Assembly (NCBI RefSeq): GCF_963676285.1
Contig: NZ_OY781063.1
Span: 558,001 to 622,000, forward strand
DNA: 64,000 bases
Source of the DNA: an uncultured Sphaerochaeta sp.
GTDB lineage: Bacteria > Spirochaetota > Spirochaetia > Sphaerochaetales > Sphaerochaetaceae
Direction of reading: 5' to 3'
The notes under the pieces were generated by a model, which saw only the letters and a program-made list of their open reading frames with translations, was not told the origin of the DNA and ran no database searches. Positions 32,582 to 41,472 of this stretch are shown in pieces (the first letter of the stretch is position 1; each line of letters begins with the position of its first letter). A program made the translations under genes and the position numbers.

Positions 32582-34570
32582 TTAGAAAAAGATTCTTACT
32601 CCAACCTGTACAATGTGATCCAACTCAGCATCAGACCAGGGGCCAAACTCAGTAAAACGTCCATCGAAGAATACATCTTCCTCATTGGTGATGGGACGAT
32701 CCCACTCGGAAAGGAACTGGTAGGAAGCGGTTATACTGATCGGGGTACCTTCAAACTTCTTGGTTCCGGTAGCTTTCACGGAAAGCTTGTGGTTGAAGAC
32801 ATTCCCCCAGAAATCCTTCTCTGGATACAAGTGGTCCTCAGGGTAATACATGTACTGATACATTTCATACCCATACTGACCACTACGAGCCTGGTACTTG
32901 CCCTGTAGCTGGGCGGTCCAACCTTTGGGGAAGCCCAAGTCAAACTGCAGGAGTATTTCTTGGGAATTTGGATTCAGTGGATAGCCGAGATTTTCTCCCT
33001 TGTTCACGTAGAAGGTCTCTGCATAGGTTTCGTAGATGAGGTATTGATCACCAGTCTTCTCAACCATGGTCCTTCCATCCTTGGAGTACCATGTGGATCC
33101 TTCTGATACATCAATATTTTCCTCACTACCGCCCTTTTGCGTAAAGGTAACGGTTTGCTCAGTAGCGTCGTAAGTAAACTCCCTACCCTGGTCAGAGATG
33201 ATAGTTATTTCTGTTTCAGTAGTATCCAGAAGCCCTGGGTCTATAGCACCGGTAAATTCCCTCATTGGGTAGTGGGTATAGACAAAGGGGCCTATATAGG
33301 TCCACTGGAGGGTCATGGAGGAGAAGCTGCCAATGGGGAGAGGCACAACCAGTCCTGCCTGGAAGGCAAACATATTCCTAGGTGCCTTGAGCATGGTTAT
33401 GGGATTCCCCACTACGTTCATCTCATTCATTGCCATGGCACCGTAGAGACGTGCCTTCGAGGGAAGTGTGTAGGAGAAGTCGAGGCCTGCAAACACATCG
33501 TCAATGTCACCGAGGCTGTTCTGTTGGAACATATAGATGGCAAATGGGTTGAGATAGCTCAGCTCAAACCGTTTCTGCCAGATAGTCGATTCAAAAATGG
33601 AAAGGGTCAGGTTCTTCGTGGCGTCCAACTCTACCCGGTGGGCACTGAAGTTGTTGTTGTAGGTATAGTTGGCCTTGTCTTCCTTTGACCCACCGTAGTA
33701 GTCAGATAGGAATGGCTGTCCATCAATATCGCGGAGGGAGAATTTGCCTAAGGACCCGTTGATCACTGAATAGCGTAGCCAATGGGTCAGGTTAACGCTG
33801 ATATCAATGCCGTCGAAGCTTCTTGCACTGCCACTGAGCATCAGGTTGTTCAGGCCTGGGCCCCAGTCCCTCTTGATCGATCCCCAGCGCAGTAACAAAT
33901 CCCCATCAAAGAGTGAGACTGCCAGCTCTGGGGAAAGGGTAAGACTGGTGTTCAGCTTGTCGAAGGGAATGGAACTGGGAGGATTACCACCCTCAGTCAG
34001 ACGCATATAGAACCCTTCCCCCGGTATGGTAAACTCGGAGGGAAGGAAAACCCGATTATTCAGCTTATCAAGCACCAGTCCAAAGTCCATGTTGAATGAG
34101 ACGTTTTTGCCAATATCACCCTTCATGAATGCTACTACGGTATTTCTGGAATCATACTCCTTGGTTACCAGACTTACCGTCTGTTGGGTGCCAAGGGTGA
34201 TGCCAAATGCAGCTCCCAACGCTTTCTCTTCATCAAATGTACGAAGGTACCCTGTGGAGAACAGTTGGTCCGCATAGGAGTCTGATGTTCCATAGGATGC
34301 TTGTAATTCTGTAATCAAGGAATTCACATCATCAATTTCGGCATTGCTCAGGGAATCAGTCTGCTTGGCCACCTTGGTAAGCAAGGAGATTACTTTACTT
34401 GTACTGTATGGCTTAACGGCTGTCTGGTTCTCTATTAAGCCACGGATTTGGGCGACTTCCAGAATCTGGTAAGCGCGGTGGTTGGCCGGAACGGCGGTAT
34501 GCTGAGCTGCAAAAACAGAGCCCATGGTGATCATCACCACCAAGCTCATTAAAACAATCACACGTTTCAT
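32582..34570 (-). CDS. Wzi-like capsule/exopolysaccharide surface barrel protein
   Basis: The 662-residue protein has a signal peptide (about 1-19, SVFAA), a helical part (about 25-90) with AYQILEVAQIRGLIENQ and PYSTSKVISLL, and a long beta-strand region ending in phenylalanine (VGVRIFF). The helical start followed by a barrel is the layout of Wzi, the outer-membrane lectin that holds capsule at the surface. The start at 34570 is preferred over a TTG 9 bp upstream that sits too close to AGGA. It is downstream of a secreted-protein gene and a WcaJ-type gene, which supports a surface polysaccharide role. Confidence 0.7.
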   Translation of the reverse strand: MKRVIVLMSLVVMITMGSVFAAQHTAVPANHRAYQILEVAQIRGLIENQTAVKPYSTSKVISLLTKVAKQTDSLSNAEIDDVNSLITELQASYGTSDSYADQLFSTGYLRTFDEEKALGAAFGITLGTQQTVSLVTKEYDSRNTVVAFMKGDIGKNVSFNMDFGLVLDKLNNRVFLPSEFTIPGEGFYMRLTEGGNPPSSIPFDKLNTSLTLSPELAVSLFDGDLLLRWGSIKRDWGPGLNNLMLSGSARSFDGIDISVNLTHWLRYSVINGSLGKFSLRDIDGQPFLSDYYGGSKEDKANYTYNNNFSAHRVELDATKNLTLSIFESTIWQKRFELSYLNPFAIYMFQQNSLGDIDDVFAGLDFSYTLPSKARLYGAMAMNEMNVVGNPITMLKAPRNMFAFQAGLVVPLPIGSFSSMTLQWTYIGPFVYTHYPMREFTGAIDPGLLDTTETEITIISDQGREFTYDATEQTVTFTQKGGSEENIDVSEGSTWYSKDGRTMVEKTGDQYLIYETYAETFYVNKGENLGYPLNPNSQEILLQFDLGFPKGWTAQLQGKYQARSGQYGYEMYQYMYYPEDHLYPEKDFWGNVFNHKLSVKATGTKKFEGTPISITASYQFLSEWDRPITNEEDVFFDGRFTEFGPWSDAELDHIVQVGVRIFF

Positions 34571-34586
34571 ATATAACAATCCTATT

Positions 34587-35417
34587 TTATTGGTTCTCTA
34601 GCGTATCAAGTTGGTCCCTGAACCAGTTCTGCAATGCGACGATACGCCTTCTGAATGCTGAAGGAAGATCGACTTCCAGTCCAAAAATGGAAACAACAGG
34701 ATCCCTTCCATCGATACTGGTCAAGGCATATAGAAGCAAGCCATCGTCGAGTTGATAGGTTCCCATGTTGATCGTAAGTTGTTCTTTCTTTACTGCAGTG
34801 AAAATTCCCAATACCCGAACAGTATTGATATTCTTGATCTCTACAAATATCTCCTCATCACTGTTTGTATAGGTATGAAGGTAGCGATTCCCTCCGAAGG
34901 ATGTATCACGCTGATAAACATAGCTCTGGGCCGAATAAGGAAATACCGTTGCTACAGGGTCCGGAATCAGATTATTGAGATTCTTACTGTCTTCCATGTA
35001 GGAAGATTTCTCAATGAGGAGCTTTGGTTTGTTTCCTGCACGCCAAGAGATATAGGTCAACCCTTCCTGCGTTGATATTGCTCTCAGACTATTGAAAATT
35101 GCCAGCTGTCGTTCAGCTTTATCCATCGCCTTGAGTGTCTCTCCATAGGGAATATAACTCACTGCAGCAACAGAGAAACCATCTTGAATTGATTGGACCT
35201 CAACAGCACGCCGGTGGGATTCGCTTCCTTTCACGAAATAATGGGTCAGAGGTTCTCCATCGAGTGCATACTCATTGATCATCTCCCCTGATTCCAGTGC
35301 CTGGTATTGCTCCGGTGACAATTGGGGCAATGCTGAGCGAATCTCAGATGCATCCGCCCAAATAGCTCCTATGCTGAGACAGCAAACCAAACAAAACGTC
35401 AATACCCTCTTTCCCAT
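34587..35417 (-). CDS. Secreted protein of unknown function in the exopolysaccharide cluster
   Basis: The 276-residue protein begins with a signal peptide (MGKRVLTFCLVCCLSIGAIWA, cleaved after IWA by pattern) and has no membrane segment after it. I do not recognise a family with confidence; it reads as a periplasmic mixed alpha/beta protein with paired strands around YFVKGSESHRRAV. The start at 35417 follows AAGGGAG; earlier in-frame codons lie inside the WcaJ gene. It is 16 bp upstream of the Wzi-like gene and 19 bp downstream of the sugar-transferase gene, so it belongs to the same operon. Confidence 0.7.
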   Translation of the reverse strand: MGKRVLTFCLVCCLSIGAIWADASEIRSALPQLSPEQYQALESGEMINEYALDGEPLTHYFVKGSESHRRAVEVQSIQDGFSVAAVSYIPYGETLKAMDKAERQLAIFNSLRAISTQEGLTYISWRAGNKPKLLIEKSSYMEDSKNLNNLIPDPVATVFPYSAQSYVYQRDTSFGGNRYLHTYTNSDEEIFVEIKNINTVRVLGIFTAVKKEQLTINMGTYQLDDGLLLYALTSIDGRDPVVSIFGLEVDLPSAFRRRIVALQNWFRDQLDTLENQ

Positions 35418-35436
35418 GAAAAACTCCCTTGTATCT

Positions 35437-36810
35437 CTAGTACGCATTCTCATTGACAAACCCTCTGAAGAAGGTGAAGAGAATGATCTTGAAATCAAAA
35501 ATCATATTCCAGTTTCTGATATAGTACAGGTCAAACTCAATCCGCCTCTCCAAAGAAGTATTGCCACGCCAACCGTTGACCTGAGCCCAACCAGATATTC
35601 CTGACTTGACACGGTGTCGCATTCTATATCCCGGGATTTCCTTGTTGAACCGCTCTACCAATGCTGGTCGTTCTGGTCTAGGTCCAATGAGACTCATCGA
35701 ACCACCGATTACATTAAACAACTGTGGCAACTCATCCAAGCTGGTTTTCCTGAGGAACCGCCCAATTTTCGTCACTCTCGGGTCATTCTCTTCGGTCCAG
35801 TGCGTATTATCCTCAGGTATGTCGTTACGCATACTTCTGAACTTGTACATCGTAAAGATTTTTTCATCCCTCGTCACCCTCTGTTGCTTGAAGATGACCG
35901 GCCCAGGTGACGAGAGTTTTATCAGTAGTGCAATAATGGCCAAAATAGGACTAATAAGAATAACCCCTACGGTGCAGGACAACACATCAAACACACGTTT
36001 GGAAATTCTACCGAATACATTGATTTCTGCAGCATTGAGCGTCAGGACAGGAATCCACCTGAAGTCAGAGATATTGGTTCCAATATGGGATTCAGGAAGA
36101 TGAGGAAGCATGATTACCTTCTCATTCAACAGATCCAAACCTTCAGCAACTGCAGCTTTCTCGCGGGTATGTTCCTCAGGAGGATAACTGATAACCACCA
36201 AATCAGGGAACGTCTCTTGTACTGCTTCACGCAGGGTACTGTTTTTCAGTTGCTTGATACCCCCGATCGGACTCCCTTGTCCATCATACTGCCCTACCAA
36301 CTTGATACCTTGGACTCGCGTGCTATGAAGAGCCTTTTCATACTGCAAGAGACTCTCACCAAATCCAACCAATAGAATCCTGCGGGAGTATTTTCCTTTG
36401 CGATAACAGGACTTGATATAGCTGGAGACTATGGTACGTTCTGTTACAAGCAGAGCAACCAACAAGAAAAAATGTAGCGCTATGGAAAGTCTACTTACTT
36501 TCTGGGGAAACAAAAAATAGAGTGTAATAACGAGTAGAAGAAATCCTTCAAAGCTGCTGAATACAAGCTTACTTGTCTGTTTTCGCCAAGAGTGTTCCAA
36601 ATCCTCTTCATAGAGTCCATTCTTGCTGAGAAAAAACAGGGTATAAGCCAATACGAGTATGGAAATTCTCAAGAAAATAAAAAAGTCATTCGACATACCG
36701 CCTGGAATGACATAGAACCTGAGGTAACCAGCCAACAACCACGATAACAATATCATGAGGCTGTCCAAAAACACCTTCAAAGCCAACAGCGTTCGATTGC
36801 TACTCTTCAT
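35437..36810 (-). CDS. Polyprenyl-phosphate sugar phosphotransferase (WcaJ/PssY family)
   Basis: The 457-residue protein has four N-terminal membrane helices, a central Rossmann-like domain (about 140-260, RRILLVGFGE), a fifth hydrophobic segment and the catalytic bacterial sugar-transferase domain: FKQQRVTRDEKIFTMYKFRS, RKTSLDELPQLFNV and GPRPERPALVE. It moves a hexose-1-phosphate from a nucleotide sugar to undecaprenyl phosphate, the first step of exopolysaccharide assembly on the inner membrane. No flippase or polymerase gene lies in this window, so the rest of the pathway must be elsewhere. Confidence 0.93.
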   Translation of the reverse strand: MKSSNRTLLALKVFLDSLMILLSWLLAGYLRFYVIPGGMSNDFFIFLRISILVLAYTLFFLSKNGLYEEDLEHSWRKQTSKLVFSSFEGFLLLVITLYFLFPQKVSRLSIALHFFLLVALLVTERTIVSSYIKSCYRKGKYSRRILLVGFGESLLQYEKALHSTRVQGIKLVGQYDGQGSPIGGIKQLKNSTLREAVQETFPDLVVISYPPEEHTREKAAVAEGLDLLNEKVIMLPHLPESHIGTNISDFRWIPVLTLNAAEINVFGRISKRVFDVLSCTVGVILISPILAIIALLIKLSSPGPVIFKQQRVTRDEKIFTMYKFRSMRNDIPEDNTHWTEENDPRVTKIGRFLRKTSLDELPQLFNVIGGSMSLIGPRPERPALVERFNKEIPGYRMRHRVKSGISGWAQVNGWRGNTSLERRIEFDLYYIRNWNMIFDFKIILFTFFRGFVNENAY

Positions 36811-36949
36811 GTCCGCTTTTTACCCATCCTCTTCTTTTCGGTGGTACGCTCAAGAGAAGGAAATGCAATGCATTACACTTGCCGAACACACTTCACACAT
36901 TATGTTGATGATATCACACCAAATGGAGTTGAGGAACTCCCTTTACTGA

Positions 36950-37237
36950 TCAGATATGCAGGTGATCATCATATCGATCGCTGAGAATCTTCTTGCAATA
37001 GGAATCCTTTTGCTTCAGGATCTTCGACCCTCTTGTGATCTTACACAAGGAGATACCATATGAGGAAGCAATCTCACGCTGAGGAAGCCCCTGATAGAGG
37101 TCCTTCATCAAATTCCAGCGAAGCAAAATCGCCTTTCGCTCACTTGGTGTGAGCATCTCCTCAAACAACTTTGCCATATCCTCAGGGTTATTAGTTGCAC
37201 TAAAGACCTCGATCAAATCCTTATATTCAGTATCCAT
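36950..37237 (-). CDS. trpR: Trp repressor family regulator
   Basis: The 95-residue protein matches the all-helical TrpR fold: a dimerisation part, LTPSERKAILLRWNL, and a helix-turn-helix QREIASSYGISLCKITRGSK whose recognition helix (ITRGSKILK) resembles that of E. coli TrpR (ITRGSNSLK). It is likely a tryptophan-responsive or related repressor. GGAGG precedes the ATG and a promoter lies at 37257-37285. No tryptophan gene is in the window, so its targets are remote; membership of the YerC/YecD side branch of the family is an alternative. Confidence 0.82.
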   Translation of the reverse strand: MDTEYKDLIEVFSATNNPEDMAKLFEEMLTPSERKAILLRWNLMKDLYQGLPQREIASSYGISLCKITRGSKILKQKDSYCKKILSDRYDDHLHI

Positions 37238-37256
37238 GGATCCTCCGTTTCATTTC

Positions 37257-37285
37257 ATACTACAAAGAGAAACAGAAGCGGTCAA
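37257..37285 (-). promoter_or_regulatory. Promoter of trpR
   Basis: On the minus strand TTGACC (37285-37280) and TAGTAT (37262-37257) lie 17 bp apart, 19 bp before the ATG. Confidence 0.6.
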
Positions 37286-37295
37286 GCAACGCTAT

Positions 37296-37323
37296 TTGCA
37301 AAACATTCAGCGCTAGCTATACT
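37296..37323 (+). promoter_or_regulatory. Promoter of the ferritin-VIT gene
   Basis: TTGCAA (37296-37301) and TATACT (37318-37323) are 16 bp apart, 20 bp before the GTG start. It is back to back with the trpR promoter. Confidence 0.6.
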
Positions 37324-37343
37324 ATCGGCCAAGGAGCAATAGA

Positions 37344-38222
37344 GTGAGTGAGAATACTTATAGCAAAAAGACAATGCGTGTTCTCCTGTTTCTACAACAG
37401 GGAGAGTTGACCGAACATCGAATCTACAGCTTTCTCGCATCCCGGGTGAAGGATGAACATAACAGCAATGTATTACGCCGTATTGCCGATGAAGAACTGA
37501 GGCATGCCATAATCTGGCAGAAACTGACTGGCAAGGAAGTCAAAATCAATAGAATCAAGCTCTGGTTCTACAGTTTCATGGCAATCATCCTTGGATATAC
37601 TTTTGTCCTGAAGAAAATGGAGAAAGGAGAGGACAAAGCCACCAAGGCCTACCGTTCCCTGATTGCTGAAGTACCCCAGGCAAAACAGATCAGTGAAGAT
37701 GAGGACAGACACGAACAACAACTACTTGCAATGCTCGATGAGGAACGCCTGCAATACATCGGATCCATGGTTCTTGGCTTAAGCGATGCACTCGTTGAGC
37801 TCTCTGGAACTCTGGCCGGTTTGACATTCGCGTTACAGAATACCCGTCTTATTGCCCTATCCGGCTTGATAACCGGTATCTCCGCAACCCTTTCCATGGC
37901 ATCAAGCGAGTACCTCTCTGCGAAGAACAGTGGGGAAAAGAATGCAGCTAAGAGCAGCATGTACACAGGCATCGCCTATCTCTTCACCGTAGCCTTCATG
38001 GTTCTCCCCTACTTGCTTCTTGACAGTTATATGGCCGCCTTGCTTATCATGCTGGTGGTTGTCATTGTCATCATTATGCTTTTTACCTACTATACGGCAG
38101 TAGCAAAAGACCTTCCCTTTGGGAAACGATTCTTGGAAATGGCACTCATCAGTCTCGGTGTTGCTGCCATATCGTTTGTGATCGGAATCCTCGTCAAGCG
38201 ATTCCTGGGAATTGATATCTAA
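37344..38222 (+). CDS. Ferritin-like domain fused to VIT1/CCC1 iron or manganese transporter (MbfA-like)
   Basis: The 292-residue protein joins an N-terminal rubrerythrin/ferritin-like helical domain (about 1-130) to a C-terminal VIT1/CCC1 membrane domain (about 135-290). Candidate di-iron ligands are visible as TEHR, ADEELRH and EDEDRHE. The membrane part has GLSDALVELSGTLAGLTFAL, the hallmark first helix of VIT transporters. Proteins built this way (MbfA) export or store iron under iron excess. The start is GTG with AAGGAG 7 nt upstream. The aldo/keto reductase gene starts at the base after its stop. Confidence 0.88.
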   Translation: MSENTYSKKTMRVLLFLQQGELTEHRIYSFLASRVKDEHNSNVLRRIADEELRHAIIWQKLTGKEVKINRIKLWFYSFMAIILGYTFVLKKMEKGEDKATKAYRSLIAEVPQAKQISEDEDRHEQQLLAMLDEERLQYIGSMVLGLSDALVELSGTLAGLTFALQNTRLIALSGLITGISATLSMASSEYLSAKNSGEKNAAKSSMYTGIAYLFTVAFMVLPYLLLDSYMAALLIMLVVVIVIIMLFTYYTAVAKDLPFGKRFLEMALISLGVAAISFVIGILVKRFLGIDI

Positions 38223-39188
38223 ATGAAATACCTTGATTTTAACAACCTTAAGCTTTCACAAATAGCCCTCGGGTGCGACCATTATGGTGAGTCCATCAGC
38301 GAAGTGATTGCACTGAAGCAGTTGGATATTTTTGCAGATGCAGGAGGGAATCTCCTCGACACTGCCCATATCTATGGGCAAGGGAAGGCAGGGACACTCT
38401 CCAGCAGTGAATTGGTACTTGGCAAGTGGATGCAGGAAACTGGTTCACGAGAGAAGATGGTTGTTGCATCAAAGGGCTGTCATCCTTACAAGGAAGATAT
38501 GCACAGAAGCAGAATCAACAGAGCTGACATGATGCTGGATATCAACCAAAGCCTTGACTCCTTGAGGACAGACCATCTGGATATCTGGTTCTTCCATCGG
38601 GATAACCCTGAAATGCCAGCCGATGAAATCATCGACATGGCTGGTGAGCTCGTAGAGAAAAACCTAGTTCATCACCTGGGTGCATCTAACTGGACCACCG
38701 AAAGGATTGCCCAGGCCAATACATGGGCAAGAAAACATGGAAAGCCAGCATTTTCAATCAGTGAGATACAGTGGAGTCTTGCCCATTGTACACCTGAGAC
38801 CTGGGGTGATGATACCTTGGTATGCATGACTGAGGAACAGAGACAATGGTATGAGAAGGAAGCCATGCCGGTCATGTGTTTCTCCCCACAGGCAAAAGGG
38901 CTCTTCTCCAAAGTGATAGCAGGTAAGACAGAATCGCTCAGTGAGAGGGCAAAACAAAGATTCCTTACTGACATCAACCTGGCCCTGGTACCCAAGGTGA
39001 AGAAACTTTCCTCCCAATTGCATGTCTCTCCCTCTGCAGTAGTCATGGCATTCCTGACAAGCCAGAGGAATCCAACCATCGCAATTGCTGGATCCAGCAA
39101 GATAGCCCAGATCACAGAAACCCTCGCAGGGAGTGATCTGATCTTAAGTGAGGAACAAATCGCCTACTTGAGCGAAGATCTTCGCTAA
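38223..39188 (+). CDS. Aldo/keto reductase
   Basis: The 321-residue protein has the aldo/keto reductase barrel with the catalytic tetrad in order: aspartate and tyrosine in LDTAHIYGQG, lysine in VVASKG, and histidine in DIWFFHRDN. A C-terminal AGSSKIAQITE segment binds the NADPH phosphate. It reduces aldehydes or ketones in the cytoplasm. The ATG follows the previous TAA with no gap and no separate ribosome site, so translation depends on the ferritin-VIT gene. The carbonyl substrate is unknown. Confidence 0.9.
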   Translation: MKYLDFNNLKLSQIALGCDHYGESISEVIALKQLDIFADAGGNLLDTAHIYGQGKAGTLSSSELVLGKWMQETGSREKMVVASKGCHPYKEDMHRSRINRADMMLDINQSLDSLRTDHLDIWFFHRDNPEMPADEIIDMAGELVEKNLVHHLGASNWTTERIAQANTWARKHGKPAFSISEIQWSLAHCTPETWGDDTLVCMTEEQRQWYEKEAMPVMCFSPQAKGLFSKVIAGKTESLSERAKQRFLTDINLALVPKVKKLSSQLHVSPSAVVMAFLTSQRNPTIAIAGSSKIAQITETLAGSDLILSEEQIAYLSEDLR

Positions 39189-39193
39189 TTTGC

Positions 39194-39222
39194 TTGTGTC
39201 AAAGACAGTGAGACAGTAGGAT
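39194..39222 (+). promoter_or_regulatory. Candidate promoter directly before the AEC transporter start
   Basis: TTGTGT (39194-39199) and TAGGAT (39217-39222) lie 17 bp apart, and 7 nt separate the -10 box from the ATG at 39230. AGGA inside the -10 box could also act as a weak ribosome site for read-through mRNA. Confidence 0.35.
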
Positions 39223-39229
39223 ACACTTC

Positions 39230-40138
39230 ATGACGCAATCCCTCACACAGGTTGCTCTCTTTCTCTTCATCATAATCCTTGCCCAGATCCTGAAGCGGAT
39301 CGGATTATTTACGGAGAAGGAAGGGAGCACGCTGTCCAGCATTAGCTTGAATATCACCCTTCCAGCAGCTATCGTGGCTAGTTTCAACACCTTCACGATG
39401 GATTATTCACTGCTGGTGTTGGTTGCCTATGGAATTGGGGCAAACATCCTGCTCGCCTCTCTCTCCTACCTTTTTATGTGTAAGCAGAACAATTCACTGA
39501 AGGCATATGCCCTCCTGAGTGGATCGACCTATAACGTTGGCAACTTCTCTTTCCCTTTCATCCAATCCCTCTTCGGTGCCCAAGCCTTGGTTGCAGCCTC
39601 TCTGTTCGATCTGGGCAATGCACTGATGACCACAGGACTGACCTACTCCCTGGCAAGTTCTGTCTCCCAGGGAAAACGCCCACAGAGCACCGACCTTCTG
39701 AAAAAACTCTTCACCAGTGTACCGTTCATCACCTATCTGGTTATGATCACGCTCTCCTTCGCACATATTCGGTTGCCTCTCTTTCTCCAAGACTGGATGG
39801 TGGCCATAGGAAAAGCAAACCCGATCATCGCTATGTTGATGATCGGGATAATGTTGGACATTCATTTTGAGAAGAGTTGGATCAAGTATACGCTGGGGTT
39901 ACTGACCATACGATACGGAATGGGTATCCTGATGGCCTGGTATTTCATCGTTCATACCGATTTCAACCAGATCATCAAGACAACCCTTGTCTTCGTCGTA
40001 TTCAGTCCAAGTGCTACCAGTTCGGTAGCTTTTCTTGAAAAGCTGACTGATGAGAAGAAGCTTGCTTCCTTTACCTCCTCTCTATCAGTCTTGGCGAGTA
40101 TTGCCAGCTTTACCATCCTCTCTCTTTTGGTTACCTAG
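39230..40138 (+). CDS. AEC-family transporter (auxin efflux carrier/malate permease type)
   Basis: The 302-residue protein has about ten membrane segments in two repeats, each with a break motif: [15 protein letters not shown] in the first half and [13 protein letters not shown] in the second. This is the AEC/MleP family, secondary carriers of organic acids or other small solutes. No substrate can be named. Its stop shares CTAG (40135-40138) with the convergent xylA stop. Confidence 0.88.
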   Translation: MTQSLTQVALFLFIIILAQILKRIGLFTEKEGSTLSSISLNITLPAAIVASFNTFTMDYSLLVLVAYGIGANILLASLSYLFMCKQNNSLKAYALLSGSTYNVGNFSFPFIQSLFGAQALVAASLFDLGNALMTTGLTYSLASSVSQGKRPQSTDLLKKLFTSVPFITYLVMITLSFAHIRLPLFLQDWMVAIGKANPIIAMLMIGIMLDIHFEKSWIKYTLGLLTIRYGMGILMAWYFIVHTDFNQIIKTTLVFVVFSPSATSSVAFLEKLTDEKKLASFTSSLSVLASIASFTILSLLVT

Positions 40139-41463
40139 CCGAAGAGGTAGGAGTTTACCAGATTGTTCAGGTACTCCTGCTTCCCACTGCGCTTTTCGAT
40201 CTGAACATTGCGACCGATAGCGGCAAGGGATGCAAGATCCATGGAACCATCTTCAAACTTCTTTCCTTCCCATGCATCAAATGAAGCATAGCGGTTCTTG
40301 ACGAACGTATCGAACAATCCTTCATCGATGATCTTGTGGGCAACCTCAAGACCAAGAGCAAAACTATCCATACCGCCGATATGAGCAATGAAGAGATCTT
40401 CAAGGTCGGTGGAGTTACGCCTTCTCTTTGCATCAAAGTTCAGGCCACCGCTGCCCAGTCCCCCATGTCGCAAGATGACCAACATCGCCATCGTGGTAGC
40501 ATATACATCTGTGGGGAACTCATCAGTATCCCATCCATTGATCGGATCACCCTGGTTGGCATCGACACTGCCAAGCATACCATGACTTGCAGAGACCAAG
40601 AGATCATGGTCGAAGGTGTGACCTGCCAAGGTTGCATGGTTGGCTTCAATATTGCACTTGAAATCCTTATCCAAACCATATTCTTTGAGGAATCCGATTG
40701 TGGTGGCAGCATCATAGTCATACTGGTGCTTGGTCGGTTCCATCGGCTTTGGTTCGATCAGGAAGGTTCCCTTGAACCCAATACTCCGTCCATAGTCACG
40801 TGCCATTGTAAGGAATCGTGCCAGATGGTCCTGCTCTCTCTTCATGTCGGTATTCAAGAGACTCATGTATCCCTCTCTACCGCCCCAGAAGACATAATTC
40901 CGTCCACCGAGTTTTACGTTCACATCCAGACTATTCTTCACCTGCACTGCTGCACGGGCGACAACATTGAAATCAGGGTTGGTTGCTGCTCCGTTCATGT
41001 AGATGGGATGCGTGAATACATTTGCGGTATTCCAAAGCAATTTCACACCACTTGCTTTCTGTCTTGCAAGCAATTCATCAGCAATCTTGTGAAAGGTCTT
41101 CTCATAGGTCACCGCATCTTCACTATCGGGAGAAGCATCCACATCGTGGAAACAGTAGTAGGGAGTCCCCAGCTTGGTGAAAAACTCGAAAGCTGCATCA
41201 GCCTTGGCAACTGCATTCGCAAATGGGTCAGGCTTCCTGAAGGGGAAGTCCATCGTTGAACTACCGAAGGGATCAGTACCATCTGCACAGAAGCTGTGCC
41301 AATAAGCAGTCGCAAATCGAAGATGCTCGGCCATTGTCTTGCCGCCAATCATCTTCTTCGCATCATAATACTTGAATGCGAGAGGGTTCTTGCTTCCCTT
41401 TCCCTCGAACGCAATCTTTCCAATTCCCTTAAAATATTCCTGATCTCCGACAAAATATTCCAT
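40135..41463 (-). CDS. xylA: Xylose isomerase
   Basis: The 442-residue protein has both family signatures: [15 protein letters not shown] (metal-binding glutamate) and FWGGREGY, with [20 protein letters not shown] and the late metal-site FDAKRRR. The length fits the class II isomerases of Firmicutes, Bacteroidetes and spirochaetes. It converts D-xylose to D-xylulose in the cytoplasm with divalent metal ions. AGGAGG precedes the ATG. It lies 9 bp after xylB in one operon, and shares its stop region with the AEC gene. Confidence 0.97.
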   Translation of the reverse strand: MEYFVGDQEYFKGIGKIAFEGKGSKNPLAFKYYDAKKMIGGKTMAEHLRFATAYWHSFCADGTDPFGSSTMDFPFRKPDPFANAVAKADAAFEFFTKLGTPYYCFHDVDASPDSEDAVTYEKTFHKIADELLARQKASGVKLLWNTANVFTHPIYMNGAATNPDFNVVARAAVQVKNSLDVNVKLGGRNYVFWGGREGYMSLLNTDMKREQDHLARFLTMARDYGRSIGFKGTFLIEPKPMEPTKHQYDYDAATTIGFLKEYGLDKDFKCNIEANHATLAGHTFDHDLLVSASHGMLGSVDANQGDPINGWDTDEFPTDVYATTMAMLVILRHGGLGSGGLNFDAKRRRNSTDLEDLFIAHIGGMDSFALGLEVAHKIIDEGLFDTFVKNRYASFDAWEGKKFEDGSMDLASLAAIGRNVQIEKRSGKQEYLNNLVNSYLFG

Positions 41464-41472
41464 TATATCCTC

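Noticed and set aside
40336..41259. 307-codon open frame opposite xylA
   Set aside because: It mirrors conserved xylA codons and shows no recognisable domain; a shadow frame.
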